A DNA stretch of 64,000 nucleotides from Rachycentron canadum (taxonomy: Eukaryota; Chordata; Actinopteri; Carangiformes; Rachycentridae): assembly GCA_038496675.1 (NCBI GenBank), contig CM076652.1, forward strand, positions 3,928,729 to 3,992,728, written 5' to 3'. Numbering within the stretch: the first letter of the stretch is position 1; each line of letters starts with the position of its first letter. A model generated the notes under the pieces. That model saw nothing but the letters and a program-made list of their open reading frames with translations. It was not told the DNA's origin and made no database searches. A program made the position numbers and the translations under genes. This document shows positions 48,110-62,634 of the stretch, piece by piece.

Positions 48110-49260
48110 CCAGTTTTTGAGCGATGCATGCAGAGGAAAGTCAGGTGTTAATGGCAAGCGAGCAGCTGAAATGTTCAATTCTTTTCATACATTGGGGATT
48201 AGACCCGACACAAATGTCTGACCTGGGAATTGCTGCAGGGCGTCCAGTGTCTGTGCTTGGATGGTCCAACAAGGCTCGCGGCAGAGTCTTTGGTTTGTTT
48301 TCTCTTGCTGTGATAGCGTCATTTTTGATGATGTGACACTAGGTTCAGCTACTTTTTATCTGTTGTTTGCCTCCAGATGCCCCTCCTGGGCTTAGCTCAG
48401 TCACAGGTCTCAATGTCAGCTAGCGGTGCTAATGCTAGCTATGGCATAAGCATTGGATTCACTGACAGGGATCTCCTCCAGTACATTATACCCGTTCTCC
48501 AGCTCAACGTCTTAGACTGGGCTAGGACGGTTGTTTCTGCCTCTTCTTTTACCACAGACAAACTCTGTTCTGTCAAGAGCTCAGGGCTGAACAGGTTTTT
48601 GGTCTTGCTCCCCAGTTTTCCTGGTAGCAGATCCCTTGTGGTATGAATTGCTTGAAAACTGTTTTACATTGGATTTCATGTCCCTGGATCTGATTGTAAG
48701 CCAATTCTGGGCCAGCAGTGTGGGAAGCAACAAGAGGAGTGTCAACAACTCTCTCCATCCTCCTGTATTTGGTAGAGCTCTGAAATTGGCCCTTGTTAAA
48801 CTTGGCACAGTCGGTGCATTCAGCGGAGGGAGAAGAGAGGTGAGCCATGTTTTTCCCTGGCGACCCTCTGAAACCGCCTCATGTCCCAAGGGTAAAATCT
48901 TTTTGCAGTTAAGTGAAGCCATTTCTCTTTACCCTCGAGCTGCCAACCCCCCCCCCAAAAGCAAAGACACAGCTATTTGTAAAGTTTGCCATTGCTACAT
49001 GGTCAACATTTGAATCAACAGCTGTTTACTTCGCAGTATAGAAGAAACATTGCAAGTTAATGCAACAACGTTAACTCTTGTTTTGTGTCCCTTCCATTCT
49101 TCTACTGAAGTTTGCATTTTAACAAGTAGCCCCGGTCCAGCCAGACTGTCCTTGTCTCTTTCCTGTCTTTCATTAAGAAGTGGTGCTTCACAGAGAGTGG
49201 ATTATAACCTCTTGTCTACAAAACTCAATGATGGCTGAAGCTCTTGGCAAGTAACCATCA
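48110..49260. repeat. Interspersed repeat, copy 1
   Basis: The part at 48985-49245 (GCCATTGCTACATGGTCAAC, ATCAACAGCTGTTTACTTCG, TAGAAGAAACATTGCAAGTT, CTTCTACTGAAGTTTGCATT) is collinear with 52760-53070. The preceding kilobase, with TAGCGGTGCTAATGCTAGCT near 48420, is probably part of the same or an associated element. Non-coding. Confidence 0.55.
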
Positions 49261-52200
49261 CCACCAACTACTCCCGGAGAGGAACTACATTCAGCAGCAG
49301 AGAAAACTTACACATAGCCCCTTTAAGTCTGCAGGGAGTGAATTGAAATCTGCTCCAAAGTCATTTTCAAAGGAGTTGGATCCTCATATGAGAAGAAGAT
49401 TTTGTGGGGTGTTAAAATCTCTAAATCTGCTTTCTGTCAACTTAAAAGTTCCTTTATATATTTCACTGAACAGGCAGCTGTACTAGTTTGTTGCTATAAA
49501 ACTTTTGTTTCTTAAACGTGAAACATTAACAATACCATCTTTATTGTGTTCTTTTGAATTGCTCTTTTGAAAGAAAGAAAACGAGTATTGGCTTAGTTTC
49601 TTTATAATGCACATGTTTTCACTTCATTGAGTGATGTTCTCAGGGTGGCCCCGATTCCTGCATAATGGGATGGCCTGGGTTCACAAGGGGTTAACACGAT
49701 TTCGATCAACCGTCACAGATGAAGCGAGGCAGGAGTATGAATGTATGAAGCTCAGGTTTAACAACGTCCAACTCGCTTCACACAATAAATCCATTTAAGA
49801 TGATGTCTTACTCTTCACAATAGTGACTATCCCTTGAAAAGGCCCGAGTATAGCTTATATCTGCTTTTCTATTCCAGCAAATATGCTTTTTTTTTTTTTT
49901 TTTTCCAAAGAGTAAAATCTATCATATACACTTTTAAAACAGTTGGGTACCCAGTTAAACATCATTTTTCAACGTGCAGGATAGTGCATTGTGCAGTCCA
50001 CTGTTTCCTGGTGCACTGAAAGTTGATGTATGTCGTGGTGAACCTTTTCCGGATGAAACCACACCAAGATCATTCCCGAAACGTAACAAAGCATGAAATG
50101 TCCAAAACAGACAGGACTCTGGATGCTAACCCCAGGCTTTGGTGCGACAGTTGTACTTTGTATGCCTGATAACCATCCCTAAACACTTCCTGACACCACC
50201 TCATTAATAAATGTAACGCCTCATTCATTCAAAAAATAGGTTGCCTATGCAAGTTGTAAAGGGCTGAAGGGGCACCCAGTGCATTTAAAAAGCGATGCCA
50301 AAGCATGACCAAGCGCATGTGACAAGCCGAAGCCAGTCTACCCATTTCCTTCAGTTTCAGTCTTTCAGTCAAATTGCAGGGTTATCACGCTTCCCCTCTA
50401 AGTTTCTGCAAGAAAGCAAATAAGCATATTTTCCAAAAATGATTCAAGTTTTGGATGTCAACCAGATAAAACGTGGCAGCAGCACTGAACCATAAAAATA
50501 AAATTTAAATTCCCTGTTGAGGTGGATGAGCAGACAGACAATGGCTGTCTATGGAGGAATCCATACTGTCATTGATTTTTCTTTCACGCTGAATCCAGGG
50601 CACTTTAGAAACAACACAAGCTGATCAGTGGCCCAGAACAAAGTCCAGTACGTCAAACCATTTTCTAGGGTATCTGTTTTCACCATAACATACTTTGCGA
50701 ACCATCATTCTTCTGCAATCTAAGTAATATAAAAGTTTTTTTTCTCTGCACTACTGTATGTCTCTTGTAATATTTTCTGCCGCACAAAGAGAAATCTTCT
50801 GATCTATCTTCTGGCTTCTAACTGTTGATTCCAGTTCCCTGTAATTGTTCCCATCTGCTTTCCGTTGTTCCGTATCAGTTGACAGATATAGCAGTCAGAT
50901 AATGGGCACTGTTGTTGTGTTTGTGTCAGTCGCTCTCCTTGCTGTGACGTGAGAACACATCAGCTCCAGAAAGTACCAGGATCTTAGATAAAGCGTCACC
51001 TCCTGAGCAGTGCCAAAATTAGCTCTTCTCAAAAACAGAGGGAGACCAGTGGAAGTAAACCCAAACCCTGTGACAATAGTTACTCTACATTATGGTTTGT
51101 TAAGTTCCTGCAGTGGAAAATGGCTCTTATTGGTCGACACTGGGTGACTGAGATTGTTCCGAATGTGGAACTTATAAACAGACCGACTGCTCAAATCTGA
51201 CGTTCAGTCTGGTAAAACTCAGAAACAGGGTTTATGAACATCCACTGAGAAATTTTGCTAATGTTAACGCAGTTCAGATGTAACATCCATCCATCCATTA
51301 GTCACCGAAAGGCAACGACGTGAGTCATTTGGCCCAGATTTTAGTTTGCTTTTGTTATGTGTTGTGAGCAAGAAAAAAAAAGTTTAGGATTAAAAGAGTG
51401 TCGTATCTTGTGCATCTTTTAAATCTTATCTGGGATTAGGGATAAATATCTATCCCGTAGATTAAAAGCCACCTGGACTCTTTCTTTCATTGTTTCAGAC
51501 CATCTCAGATTTCATCTGCTTCTGCAAAGCAGAGCACACTTACCATCCCTGTGGTTGATGGTTTATCAGGCTCTGATAAAGACTTGTTGTTCAAAAGAGG
51601 AAGTGAGTAAAATCAAGTATTCAGTTTTAAATAATGGGTTGATTCATAAAGCTGTCATACTTGTGATAAAATCATGAGGATCTTATTTGAAAAGTTTGGT
51701 TTTATTTCCGTCCTCCGCAGGGCACAGGGCCTTGTAGTCACAGCACAAGCATGAGCAAATAGCTTTGGTTTCAAAACTTCGGGGACAATGGCGTACATTT
51801 ATATTAGTCACTGTCGACATTAGTCTTTAATCTTAAGCATTCAAATTTGACACACTTGACACACACAGTCTTTTCTCAGTTTTTCTCAATAAAAATGTAA
51901 TGCATCAAAGCCATTGGAGTTCAGTGTTTTCCCTCTGTATCTCAAATCCAAATCTTCACTCACACATGCAGATGTAATGATTATTTCAACAGTATTTATT
52001 GGCATTAGCGTTGTACAGGCCCATGGTAGTAAATTCATGACACTGCAAGTTAGACTTTTCCAGAATAGTTTATGATGCTGCATTCAAACCAAATATACTG
52101 TACAAACGTGGTTAGTATGCGACACTGATCAACAGGACATGATGGCAGCATTTATAATAATTTTATTATTCACCAAAATGAAAATGTTATTGTATTAAAT

Positions 52201-52559
52201 TAGGGAACTATGGAAGATTGAGTAATCTGATTATCTTAATCTTAGAATCATAATGGTTATTTTTATAGGCAATGAGTTATACAATGCTGGAAAAGAATGT
52301 ATCCTATTCATGCCAGTGTCTGATAACAGTTTTTACAGCTCTTTAACAGCAATACACCATATGGCCACCGCTGTCCATATACTTTTGTGTGCCTTTGGTC
52401 TTGTTTTAAATGGTTTGGGTCTGGTTCCTTGCTTTTATCTTGTGACCTCTTGTGACCTTTCCGTCTGTGGGTGATGACAAAAAAAGAATTTTATTTGAAT
52501 TTTATTTGAAGTTTCGGAGGTCTGGATTTTTTTAAATTATCCAGTAATTCACGCATAGG
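49261..52559. other. Non-coding stretch
   Basis: Nothing beyond A/T runs and a short (CATC)n at about 51285 is seen. No exon is supported. Confidence 0.5.
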
Positions 52560-53110
52560 AACAGCTGTGAGACTGTACATAAGTAGCTTTAGCCTACTTT
52601 GAGCTAAATGCTTTCACGGTCATTGTGACGATGCTAACATGCTAATGATTATCAGGTAGGCCTTTCAGCTAATGTTTGCCAAGGTGACATGTCAATTTAG
52701 TATTTAGCCGAATTTGGACCTTAGGATTAAAGTAGCTATTTCTAAGTTTTGCTATTGCTATTGCTACATAGGCAGCATTAGCATCAACAGCTGTTTGCTT
52801 ACCGGTCTAGAAGAAACATCGACAGTTCATCATCAAACTTCCTTCCTTTACTCACCAAGAGCTTTCTCCAGCAGATGAAAGCAACACCAATGTTACCTGT
52901 CGCCTTTTCCATATCTTTTCCTCTACTAAAGCTAGCACGCTAAGCTATTAGCCTCGGCCAACCTCCTAACAGCTGGCAGCTCACTGCAGCCGCCAATTCT
53001 CCTCGAGGTTATGGCGTTGCTGTACTGTACTGTAACCTCTCATCCAGACAACGACGGCCGAAACGTTCGTCAAGCAGCAACCACCATCGCCATTTGGCAC
53101 CATGCTGCCA
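52560..53110. repeat. Interspersed repeat, copy 2
   Basis: Contains GCTATTGCTACATAGGCAGC, ATCAACAGCTGTTTGCTTAC, TAGAAGAAACATCGACAGTT and CTACTAAAGCTAGCACGCTA, in the same order as copy 1. It also carries the GCTAACATGCTAATG motif frequent in fish repeats. Confidence 0.6.
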
Positions 53111-56100
53111 AAATAAAATTCCAAGTCGTATTTTTTTTTTTTTGGTTTGTTTGCTGGTTTTCCATTTCCCTGTCCAGGTAATGTTCTTCCAACCCCTCAG
53201 ATTCTTCAGCCTCCTGTGTAACTATTGTAGGTTATTGTTCTACTTTACAAGTGTTGCGATATAAAAATCGTTTATATGCGTTAATAATGAATCTCATTGT
53301 TTGCAGACTTTCAGTCATTTTTCTACACTACTCCTCCACATTATTGTTAGATCTGCCAGCTCTTCCTGCGCACGAACATAGCCTTAAATCGGCAGGTGGT
53401 GCTTTAATACCTATTCCAGTTATAAGTTAATATTCAAGACCAAAAGAAATTTTAACAATTGTGGCCTGGAACCTTATGTCATCTTTTATTTCTTATTATC
53501 ATTTATTCCTTTTTGTTTTACTTGGTTAGGTGTTTATGTATATTCCTCATTAAACTGCTTGTTTTTGCATTTTCAAAATTGCTGCATAGATAAAAAAAAA
53601 AAATATTATGCCTGGATAGTCCTTTCTGCTCTCTAACAACATCAAGCTATTTGCCCCATTAGTATCAACATGCCTAACATAACCCTAATGCCCCATGGTG
53701 TTCTGTTTGGTATTTTTACAAACCAAAACATTGCTATTTCAAATTGTTTGGATCTTAGATCCAGCTTATTTTCCATTTTCTACCATTTTCTACATATTTT
53801 CAAAGCTGTTCCCTCAGATTTGTAACAGAAGTCAAAAAATATCTAGTTTCTGCCGTACAGGACAAATATGAAACTGTTTTTCGCTCTAACAGGCAACAGC
53901 TACTCTGTTCAAAGCCCTTCCCCTCCCTTGTAAAACACATCTGTGATGTAGATTCATCACGGAGCCAGTATCTTACCCCGCACTGAAGGCAGCACTTGAT
54001 TCCTGTCATGTGAAATGGTTTCAATGGATATTTTATCAAAGCTTAATGCAGTTTAAGTCATGTGTGCCTGGAAATGAATGGCCTTCATAATTATTGAATT
54101 AAATGTTCAGTTGATGGTTTACTGAACAACATACTTTCCTAATAAGTGAAATTAAATGATTGTCCACAGTTGTCAGACTAGTTCAGGTCCTGCAAGAGTA
54201 TACAGAAAATACCCCACACATACAGCAGCTGAATGAATCTGTGAAAAAAATTCAAGGTTGTACACTTTGAACTGTACTTGGGGTCCTTGTCCTAGATTTG
54301 ACTATATGAATTGGATCAGCATTGTTTATGTATGAGGCCCAAATGCCTTTAAGACAAATTCCTGGAAATTATTCATAGATGGTCAATGAGGTGACTGATT
54401 ATACGGTAATGAGGACGGCCTATTAATCAATCTAATGATTGAGAAACAAGCTTGGCCCTTACAATCCGTCGTTGTCACTTGTGAAACGACTATACTTTTG
54501 TGCTACTTTACCTGAATGTCTGCAGTGTTTATTGTAACTTCTTCGCTGAGCAGGAGCTGCCTGTTGCTTCTGGAAACACGGCTGATGAGATAAAAACCAA
54601 AACAGTAAAACTGTGGACTGTAAAACTAAAACAGTGAAATTAAAAAAGGCTGTTAAAAAAAAAAAAACCAGAGCAACCACTAACCTAAGAATTTCTACCA
54701 ATACTGTGAATTTTAATGCCAAAAAAACCTTTCTGACAAGAGTTAACATATTGGAACATGACAGCTAGTATAACAACATGCCAAATTTGATTTAGCTCAG
54801 AGTAAACTGGCAGCCTTCGAAATGACTTATTACACACCAGCAATCATCCATTATGTGCAAACAGCTGTGTAAATCTAAGTACTCCCCGTGACTCTCCTTC
54901 GCCATTTTACACCTTAGCAACTGATATGTTTATGCTCTCAGCAATTGCACTTGGAAAGTGAAGTTTTCTGGTTTATTATTAACAATTTTGGACAGTGGTG
55001 GCGGTGGTGGGGTGGGGTGGGTTCTTCCATAATGGCTCACATTCAGATTGGAAGGAAAGGCCATGGGTGACCAAATAATCAATGCTCTACACTTGAGGTG
55101 TAGACAGTTTAGGTTTTTGTAGTTTCTAAAATTTCAGATCACAAGACTGGAAACTTTGGGCTCACCAATTTAGTTTTTGAAAAACTGAAGTAAAGTTATA
55201 AAAACAGGAAATACAATAATCGAGAACTGAACCAAAATGACAGCTTTGTAATCGTGTGGCTAGAGTTGTATAACCAACTTACTTATTGGGATTGTATAAC
55301 TGTTATATGATTGATTAAATGGTTAGCAAGATTAGAAATTCTCAGTCACCTGATGGTAATCTTGATTCTGGTGCCTGGTCTTCCCCGGGCTAAAACGCTC
55401 TATATATAATAAATCTGGATTGCGAATGTGTAACCCATCTGCACCCATGTAATTTGAGCCCATCTGTTGTGCAGAGATTACTAGGATTAAGATCTTCAAT
55501 GTGGAACCTGTGTAACACATCCCACTAAATTTAAATCAGGATGTGTGTTGTATATCAATGTCCAGCGAACACAGTTAGAGTCAGGATTGGCAAATGTTGC
55601 AATTCCCCTCCTCAACGACTTGTTTGTGCTCTGTGAGAAAAGCTATATTTCGCCATGTGGCCACTGGCCTACTCCCAAAAAAAAAAATCCCAGATCAGGA
55701 CAATTGTGGGAATTTAGTAAAAACATATGTCTGTGGAGATTTAGTTTAACAGATTGTGGCTGAATCTTCAAATTAGGAGAGATCTATAGTTTGAAAATCC
55801 TTGGGCTTAAAAGTAGGCTACAGTCAGTTGGTTTGTTAACACGTGTGGAGAATTTACAAATTCAGTTTTGACATTTTGATCCAATTTAGAAAATCACCAT
55901 GTTTGGCTCACATTTAATACAACTTATATTCACACTTTACTCCACTGTAGGACCAGTCTGACCCAAATAATGTTAATTTTATAACGGTGGCGTCCATCTT
56001 TTGCAAATTTGTCAAGAGGCTGTTTATAAAAGAAGCTACTGGGCCATAAACCACTTAAAAGGTGGGAGAATAGTTGTTGGTGAAAGGTAATACTCTGTAA

Positions 56101-58080
56101 TATTAATCACAACCTATAGTCTGACATATTTGTCACCTGTGCTAACAGGGTTTCTTGGCAGCAGAAGATGGTGATGATTGTCGCTTGACGAGAGCTTCAG
56201 CCATTGTTGGAGACAGGATTGGAGGCTGCAGTGAATTCCTACAGGAAAACTGGTAAGGAAACAGCTGTTAATGCTAATGTTGGCTATGTATCATTCAAAT
56301 GTTCAAATTAATCAGAATTACAAGCCATATTTCCACGATTCAATCACATTTTAAATAGAGCGATATAACCCTAGGCACCAAAGTGATTTATGAACAGTGG
56401 CAGCATGTTTCACATACAACTGTTGCTTGCAAATTGCAGATAGATTTGTGACGTGTGCAGACACATTTGTGATATGTTTGAACAGGGTTATCACGAGCTC
56501 ATGAATGAGGTGCAAATGTACCTTTTTTTTTTTTATTGGTAATGATCTCATTCTTCTGCAAATTACAACTTGTTTGATTGTCCTAGTTCCAATGTTCCAA
56601 GTTTAATTAAAGCTTATTGCATGTTTCCCTCCCCATAACACATTACATGTCTACAGTACATGTCAAGGGCACTCAAGTCCTCATTCAGTCCTTTAGTCCC
56701 TCCTGGGCCCACTCTGTGAAACATCAGACAGCACAAAGTATAAATTACAGCACAAAGTATAAATTACAATAGGAATAAGATGGACCATTGATGTATTGTG
56801 GGTCAGGTGAGCCAATCTGCCATCTACACACTTGGTCAAATGGACAGTAAATAATTAGCAGTGTAGAACTCCTCTGAGGCTTCCTTAGTTTTCTCCTCCG
56901 CTTCTCCTACTTCATCCAACTCTTCTCCCACACATGTGCTGTCCATACCAACCTCCTCTCAGCCTTTCACTTTTCCTCTGGAAGTGATATCCATCTTTCC
57001 CTCAGTGAATCATATGACTGCCTCTCTTCCTTAATTGTGTAGAGCTGCACACTGACTTTTCATTAGAGCAGGAATGGGAATCGGTCAAACTACTGGCCGT
57101 GGTAAAAAAGGATTTCTAATATGCCCTCTCATCTTGCTGAAGACAGCTTCCGACTCAGCTGCTGTGTGTTGAATTAGCCGTGACCTGGAAAAAATCTTTT
57201 ATACTTAGATGTGTCATATGGAAATAACTAAAAGAAAATGACAGTCAGCCTTGCTTAGTCCCGAAGCCCATTAATGTAGCCTGTTTTGCTGTGACCTTGT
57301 CAGAGGAAAGAAATGCATCAATGACAGAAGTTTGTGCAGAGTTTCTTGAGAGAGAGAGAGAACACAGTGAAATCTAGATTAGATAATTCTAGATAAATCT
57401 TAGATTTTTCCTATATTGTTTCATAAACCTAAGCACAGTGCAAGACCGAAACAGTACTATCTGTATTTTTAATGTACTTTTTAATGTAGTTTACCTTTAT
57501 TTAACCAGTTAGACAAGATGAAGGTTGTGTCTGAAATCACTCAGTGATTCACTCCTTCCTACTCACTCTCCAGGGAGTTCTACGTAGAGGATCATATAAT
57601 GAGCTTTATAAGTAAAACTGAAAAACAGTTTTGGACACTACTTGGGTAGTGCACAGCATTTCTGTCTTTGCATGATAGTATACATTGCTTAGTTAGTGAT
57701 GATCGACTGCATACTATTCATTGTGGGATACTATGAGCCCACCATATAGGGCATAACGCTTCTCACTATACATTTGGACGGCACAATGAGATGGCAAACT
57801 CACTATATAATGGACTAAATAGGGAGTAGTGTACGAGTCTACAGCCAGGCTAACATCACTCAATAATGCTACCATGCTGATGTTTAGCATGTTTAAAGCT
57901 TGCCATGTCAACCATGTAAATTCTGCCTGTACAGGCGGGGCAGAGGGGAATCTAGTAACATTAGGAGTTATTTGGTCGCAAACTAAACTTTTGGACAGTA
58001 TTATGATGGTAAATGGAAGGTCAGGGGATAAAGGTTACAGAGAACAAGGTCTGTACCAATTTCCAAAGCAACTCATCCAA
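53111..58080. other. Non-coding stretch
   Basis: No gene recognised. Simple runs occur at 53135 and 56523, and a G-rich GGTGGTGGGGTGGGGTGGG tract at about 55003-55021. A 36-codon open stretch with exon-like edges at 56147-56253 was considered and not called. Confidence 0.5.
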
Positions 58081-58084
58081 TATT

Positions 58085-58275
58085 TGTTCCTCTGGTGACC
58101 TTGTGTATTTGTAGCGAATTTCATTGCAATCCATGTAATTCAGTAATTGATGACTTGTAGATGTATTTCATTGTGAAGCACAAATGTCAATTTCATGGCG
58201 ACGCTGGAGCAAATGTCAGGGGATCACCAAAGAGGATTCATTAGGATTCGTCCCTGGGGGACCATGAACAGCTGT
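58085..58275 (+). repeat. Common teleost dispersed repeat
   Basis: Contains GAATTTCATTGCAATCCATG, ACAAATGTCAATTTCATGGC, GACGCTGGAGCAAATGTCAG, GGGGATCACCAAAGAGGATT and GGATTCGTCCCTGGGGGACC. This order is familiar from many fish introns. Confidence 0.6.
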
Positions 58276-59919
58276 GAAAAAAAAAAAAACATGGTTAAAT
58301 AAAAAAAAAAAGAAAAAAGATTATTGAAGTAGTTCAGTTGGCAACCTAAAACTGCTAATGTTTTGTTGACCCATTCATCCAGTGACACTGTCTGGTTACT
58401 ATGACAACACCATGGCTAAAGTTGGCTCGCAGAGACAAAATGTCTGAAATTCTTCATCATATTCTTTATAGATCTGAAGCCAGGTCCGGCTCTGCGGGGG
58501 TGCAAAAGCACGCATTACACCCTCGGTCTAATATTTTGCAGCCTCAGTTGAAATTTGAATGAAAAATGTGTCATCATTTCATTGTGAGTGGGGAATGGAA
58601 ACCATCACGCGATGCGGCTGTGCGACAGCTGTGTTCCAGCAGGCCGAAGTCGAAATCAGCAACAGCAACAAGGCAAATCGTGAAGACGACAGTGACTTTT
58701 ACCCCATGTGACTTTACTCGTCCAATCCGTCCTTTGGCAAGATATGAACCACGTTTACCTTTCCATTTACCAAAGTCATTGTAAAGACTCCGGCCAAAGT
58801 TAGCCTCGCCGTCTCACGTTTAGTGCCTATTAACCACTAGCTCACTCCTGCCACCCCAGCAAATTCAAGAGCCTGTGTAGGTGAATCTGAATAAATACCG
58901 AATTTGTTGTTACAGAAGGATAAGGCATTTGTTTTTTAGCTCATGGTAAGAACGGCATATTTCACTACACTGGTAGAAGTTGTAGAAACTTGCTAAAAAA
59001 GGAGCAATCCGCTATATTTACTTACAACTACAGTAAAACTTTTTCTGCCATTGTTCCAGCATAATCTGGTCATTGGGGACCACACAAATTTTTATCATAT
59101 GACCAAACAGTAAATTATGCCGAGTAAAGTCTAGTCACCTGTACGACCTATAAATCGTGAAGTTGTTATACCCGATTATGCTATAAACTCATCTTTGACT
59201 GTGATAATATAAACTGTCACCAGGATTTCCACAGTTTATGTGTCCAGATTGAATTAAATGATCATCATGTAATACAGGATTGCACGCCACAATGACAAAG
59301 GCTTCTCACAAAAAACAAAGAGGGTTATATAAATGAATGAATGAACGATAAAGCCATAAAAAGTGTTTCATCCAAAATGTATTTGGAGCGTGGAGGATGA
59401 ATTCAATACAGCTCGAGGAAGGAAGCAAAGTCTACATTAGTAGGGCAGCAGATATTTCTGTAATTCTTGTCAGACGACAGCAGGTTGGGGTGGGTATTGT
59501 GGTTTAATATCCTTCGGACATGCCTGTGGCTAAGATTAATTATAGCGACAGTTGCTGAAAACAAATAAAACAATCATAGCTTTGTCTTTGATTTGATCAG
59601 ATGTTACTGTCTAGCCCAGCCCATCTAGCTTATAGACCCCAGCGTCAGTTCCACATTGAGTTGAAGAAACAGTCCATCAGAAAACACATTGCAGGTTAGC
59701 AGCTACTGGAGCCAAAAAAAGGACATTTTGGGAGAACTTTTAGCTTTTGAGGCATTAAAAAATTTCGAACAAGCACGCGTCAAAGGTACTGCAGGAAATA
59801 ATACAACTACACAGTCAACTGTTGCAGGGAAAACAATGTGAAGTGTCAAAGTTTGGATTTCTTAAAGACTACTGAAGACTTGTATTTGTGCTTATTATTG
59901 GTGGCTGCAAACACAGAAT
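58276..59919. other. Non-coding stretch
   Basis: A-runs lie near 58278-58318. No coding exon is supported. Confidence 0.5.
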
Positions 59920-60345
59920 CTGTCTGTAATGGCCATCATGCAGACTACAGGGGGGCGACTCCACTGGTTGTTAAAAGAAATCACATCGTATTCAAGTCTA
60001 TGGGAAATGGCCCTACATCTCACTTCAATTATTACCTCAGTAAACATTTTCCTAATGAGTTTATGGTCCCAGTCTCTAGTTTCAAGTCTTCTTCAATACA
60101 ACATGATGTTCATTTTTTAAATGATGGTCCCATTTGGGGGAAAGTAGGCCATAAAGCAGGGGATGCGTTAGGGTGTGGCTGGCTTGTGACCGACAGACTG
60201 CACCACACAATCAGGACGTAGTACAAATATGATTTCTTCTGATTTTAAAAAAACTAATGGCAATGGCCAAATCACAAACTCAAGGCTTTCAAAACAGCAG
60301 CTCACGAGCCGATTAAGTAATGTCACAGCGGGTTGACGCTTCACT
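59920..60345. mobile_element. hAT-like MITE (copy 2, inverted relative to copy 1)
   Basis: Collinear with the reverse complement of 29969-30406. Matching blocks include GGGCGACTCCACTGGTTGTT, TCAAGTCTATGGGAAATGGC, AGTAAACATTTTCCTAATGA, CAACATGATGTTCATTTTTT, GTCCCATTTGGGGGAAAGTA, AATATGATTTCTTCTGATTT and the end TGTCACAGCGGGTTGACGCT. It is non-coding; the 127-codon open frame across it is accidental. Confidence 0.75.
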
Positions 60346-62630
60346 CTTCATAGTCATGTGTTGGTGTACACCTGGTGTTTCAGTCCTGGCAACAAACATG
60401 ATTTAATTATGGCAGAAACAACACCAAATTGATTTGTTTAACTCAGACTCCTGAGGCCTCACAGACTCCAAAAAGCGTTTTTTATGTATAACACAAGCCT
60501 CTTTTGTTCCCTTGTACATTTTTACAGTTTACTTGCACATCATCGATTGCGATTAGCGATTAAAGGAAGGAATAATCGAACAGCTTGCAGACATGTGAGC
60601 GTTTTATTAAGATTAATTTGGGGGGAAAAAAAAAAAGATGAACTGAAAAAAAAAAACACGAAATCTTCACAAATGTCCACAAATTTACCATTTTTTTTTT
60701 TTTTTCAGTTGTATTTGAATATATTCCTACAGTTACCTCAGCATTGCTTAATTTTACTCAAAACATTTGCTTAAAATTTTTCCCAGCTGTGACTAGCTCT
60801 TTCATTTCCTTCTTCTTTTGAAAAAAGAAAATGCTTCAACAAAATCTTCCTCACATAATGAGGGTAGATTGCGATACTGTTTTTTTTTTTTTTTTTTTAA
60901 GACAGCATGTGACAGTGGTTCGCGTTTGACAAAAGAGGAGTTCTTTTACAAAAATTTGGCGACATGTGAATCGCTTGTTTTATTTATAACAGACCTTGTT
61001 TGTGTTATACCCGAATAGGGCTTTTAATTCACAACGTCAGTGTAGAATATTCTGTATATATCTAAACCATGAAAATTAAATTATGCACACCGCATAGCGT
61101 GAAATTTTCTAAAGGGAACACTATAAGGGGGTAACTATTCTTGAATATGGTTTGATATAAAGGGTGACAGTGAACAAGAATAAAAAGGGGGATTTTGCAA
61201 TAAAAAAAAAAAGGAGACTTTCATTTTTGCAGGGAATGAAGTGAGAACACATGTTTGTCTGTTTCTTTATTTGCAGGCCGCAGTTTAGTTTCCCTCGTAA
61301 CTACATAGAAAAGTGACAGTGTGTCAACCTTGAAGGGCAGAAATGGCTTTCTCTCACATCCAACATGAGAGTATCATGAGTCGGATATTTAAAGTGAGTG
61401 ATACTTAAAGTGAGAAGCGTTAAATAGCTCTGTAGAGACCAACACGCACATGAAACAAGACTCATGAGGCCACTCATGACAGCCTGCAAATGCGCATATT
61501 TACAATGGGGAAACCCCTCATTTAGCTTCCTCTAGGTCAAAGGGATGATCTTTTTTTTTTTTTTTTATTCCACAAAACTATGTAAAACTATTTGCTTATT
61601 TTATTTATTTAACTGCAGTCCCATGCGAATGATGTCAAAAAGTCAAAACCTGATTCACAATATTTCTTCCTAGAGAAGGCGCCGAAGCTGTTTTTAGAGG
61701 AACCGGTGGCTCGTCAGTCTTTACTTTTATAGACCACGTTTCATGCAACATCGCACTTGAATCAGTCAAATCTTGCCAAGTTTAGTCCCAGCAGTTTTGA
61801 GATAGTGTTTTTTTTTATTAGTTTGGTTGTTAAACAGTAACAGATGTAACACAGGGGTGGGATATCGTAATGGCTGATAATAAGTGATTTCACTGTGCAG
61901 AGGAAGCCTTTTGTCTCTGATCGGTTCCTTCATCAATTTGAACGAAATGATGCGTCTTTCCGCTGCACTTTAGAAGTTTCAACAGTGTAAATGACTCACA
62001 AGGCATATGTGCTGAATTAGTTTTTCTCAGGAGGCTCCTTGTTACACCGATGATTACACCATGAACCCCTTCTGAAAATATTTGCTTTTATATGTTTTAT
62101 TTCAGAAAGTGTTCGAAACCCAGCAACGAAACATCCCTTTTTTCCCTATGGATGAAGATGTAGTGAAACCAAAGACGCCCGGTGGTCCTCAGACTGCACT
62201 TTGAGAAACACTGATAAGCAAACTTCTGATGGCCAAAGGCAATAAAGTGTAAAAGCAGGCGTATGGCTCGGTTGAAAACACACAGACCCACACACACAAC
62301 AACTTGTTCAGAAACTAGTTGATAGTTTGTTGCTTGTTTTCTTTTTACTCAATCAACCACAAACACAGCTACTTTAATGAACTCTCTCAACGCTGGTGGC
62401 CACTCTTTTCTATGTCTATGGTTTGTGGTCATGGCAAGTTGTCACAGCTTTAGTTCTGTTTGAGTTTTCACTGAGAACTAAATGGCATTTCAAAGGGTAT
62501 GGTGGTCAGTGGATAGGACATCCTCTGTACTGTGCACTTGCTTTTAGCCACGTTGTGGGGGGCATGGCCCGATTGATGGCAGTTTAGGTTTGTCATTGGT
62601 CGGTCATTGCTCTCAACTATTCATTGGACT
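60346..62630. other. Non-coding stretch
   Basis: A- and T-runs lie near 60628, 60691, 60881 and 61552. No exon is supported. Confidence 0.5.
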
Positions 62631-62634
62631 GCTG

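Noticed and set aside
56147..56253. Exon-like segment (AACAG acceptor, GGTAAGG end) reading GFLAAEDGDDC...
   Set aside because: The frame stops at the donor, the sequence resembles part of a dispersed repeat, and no partner exons were found.
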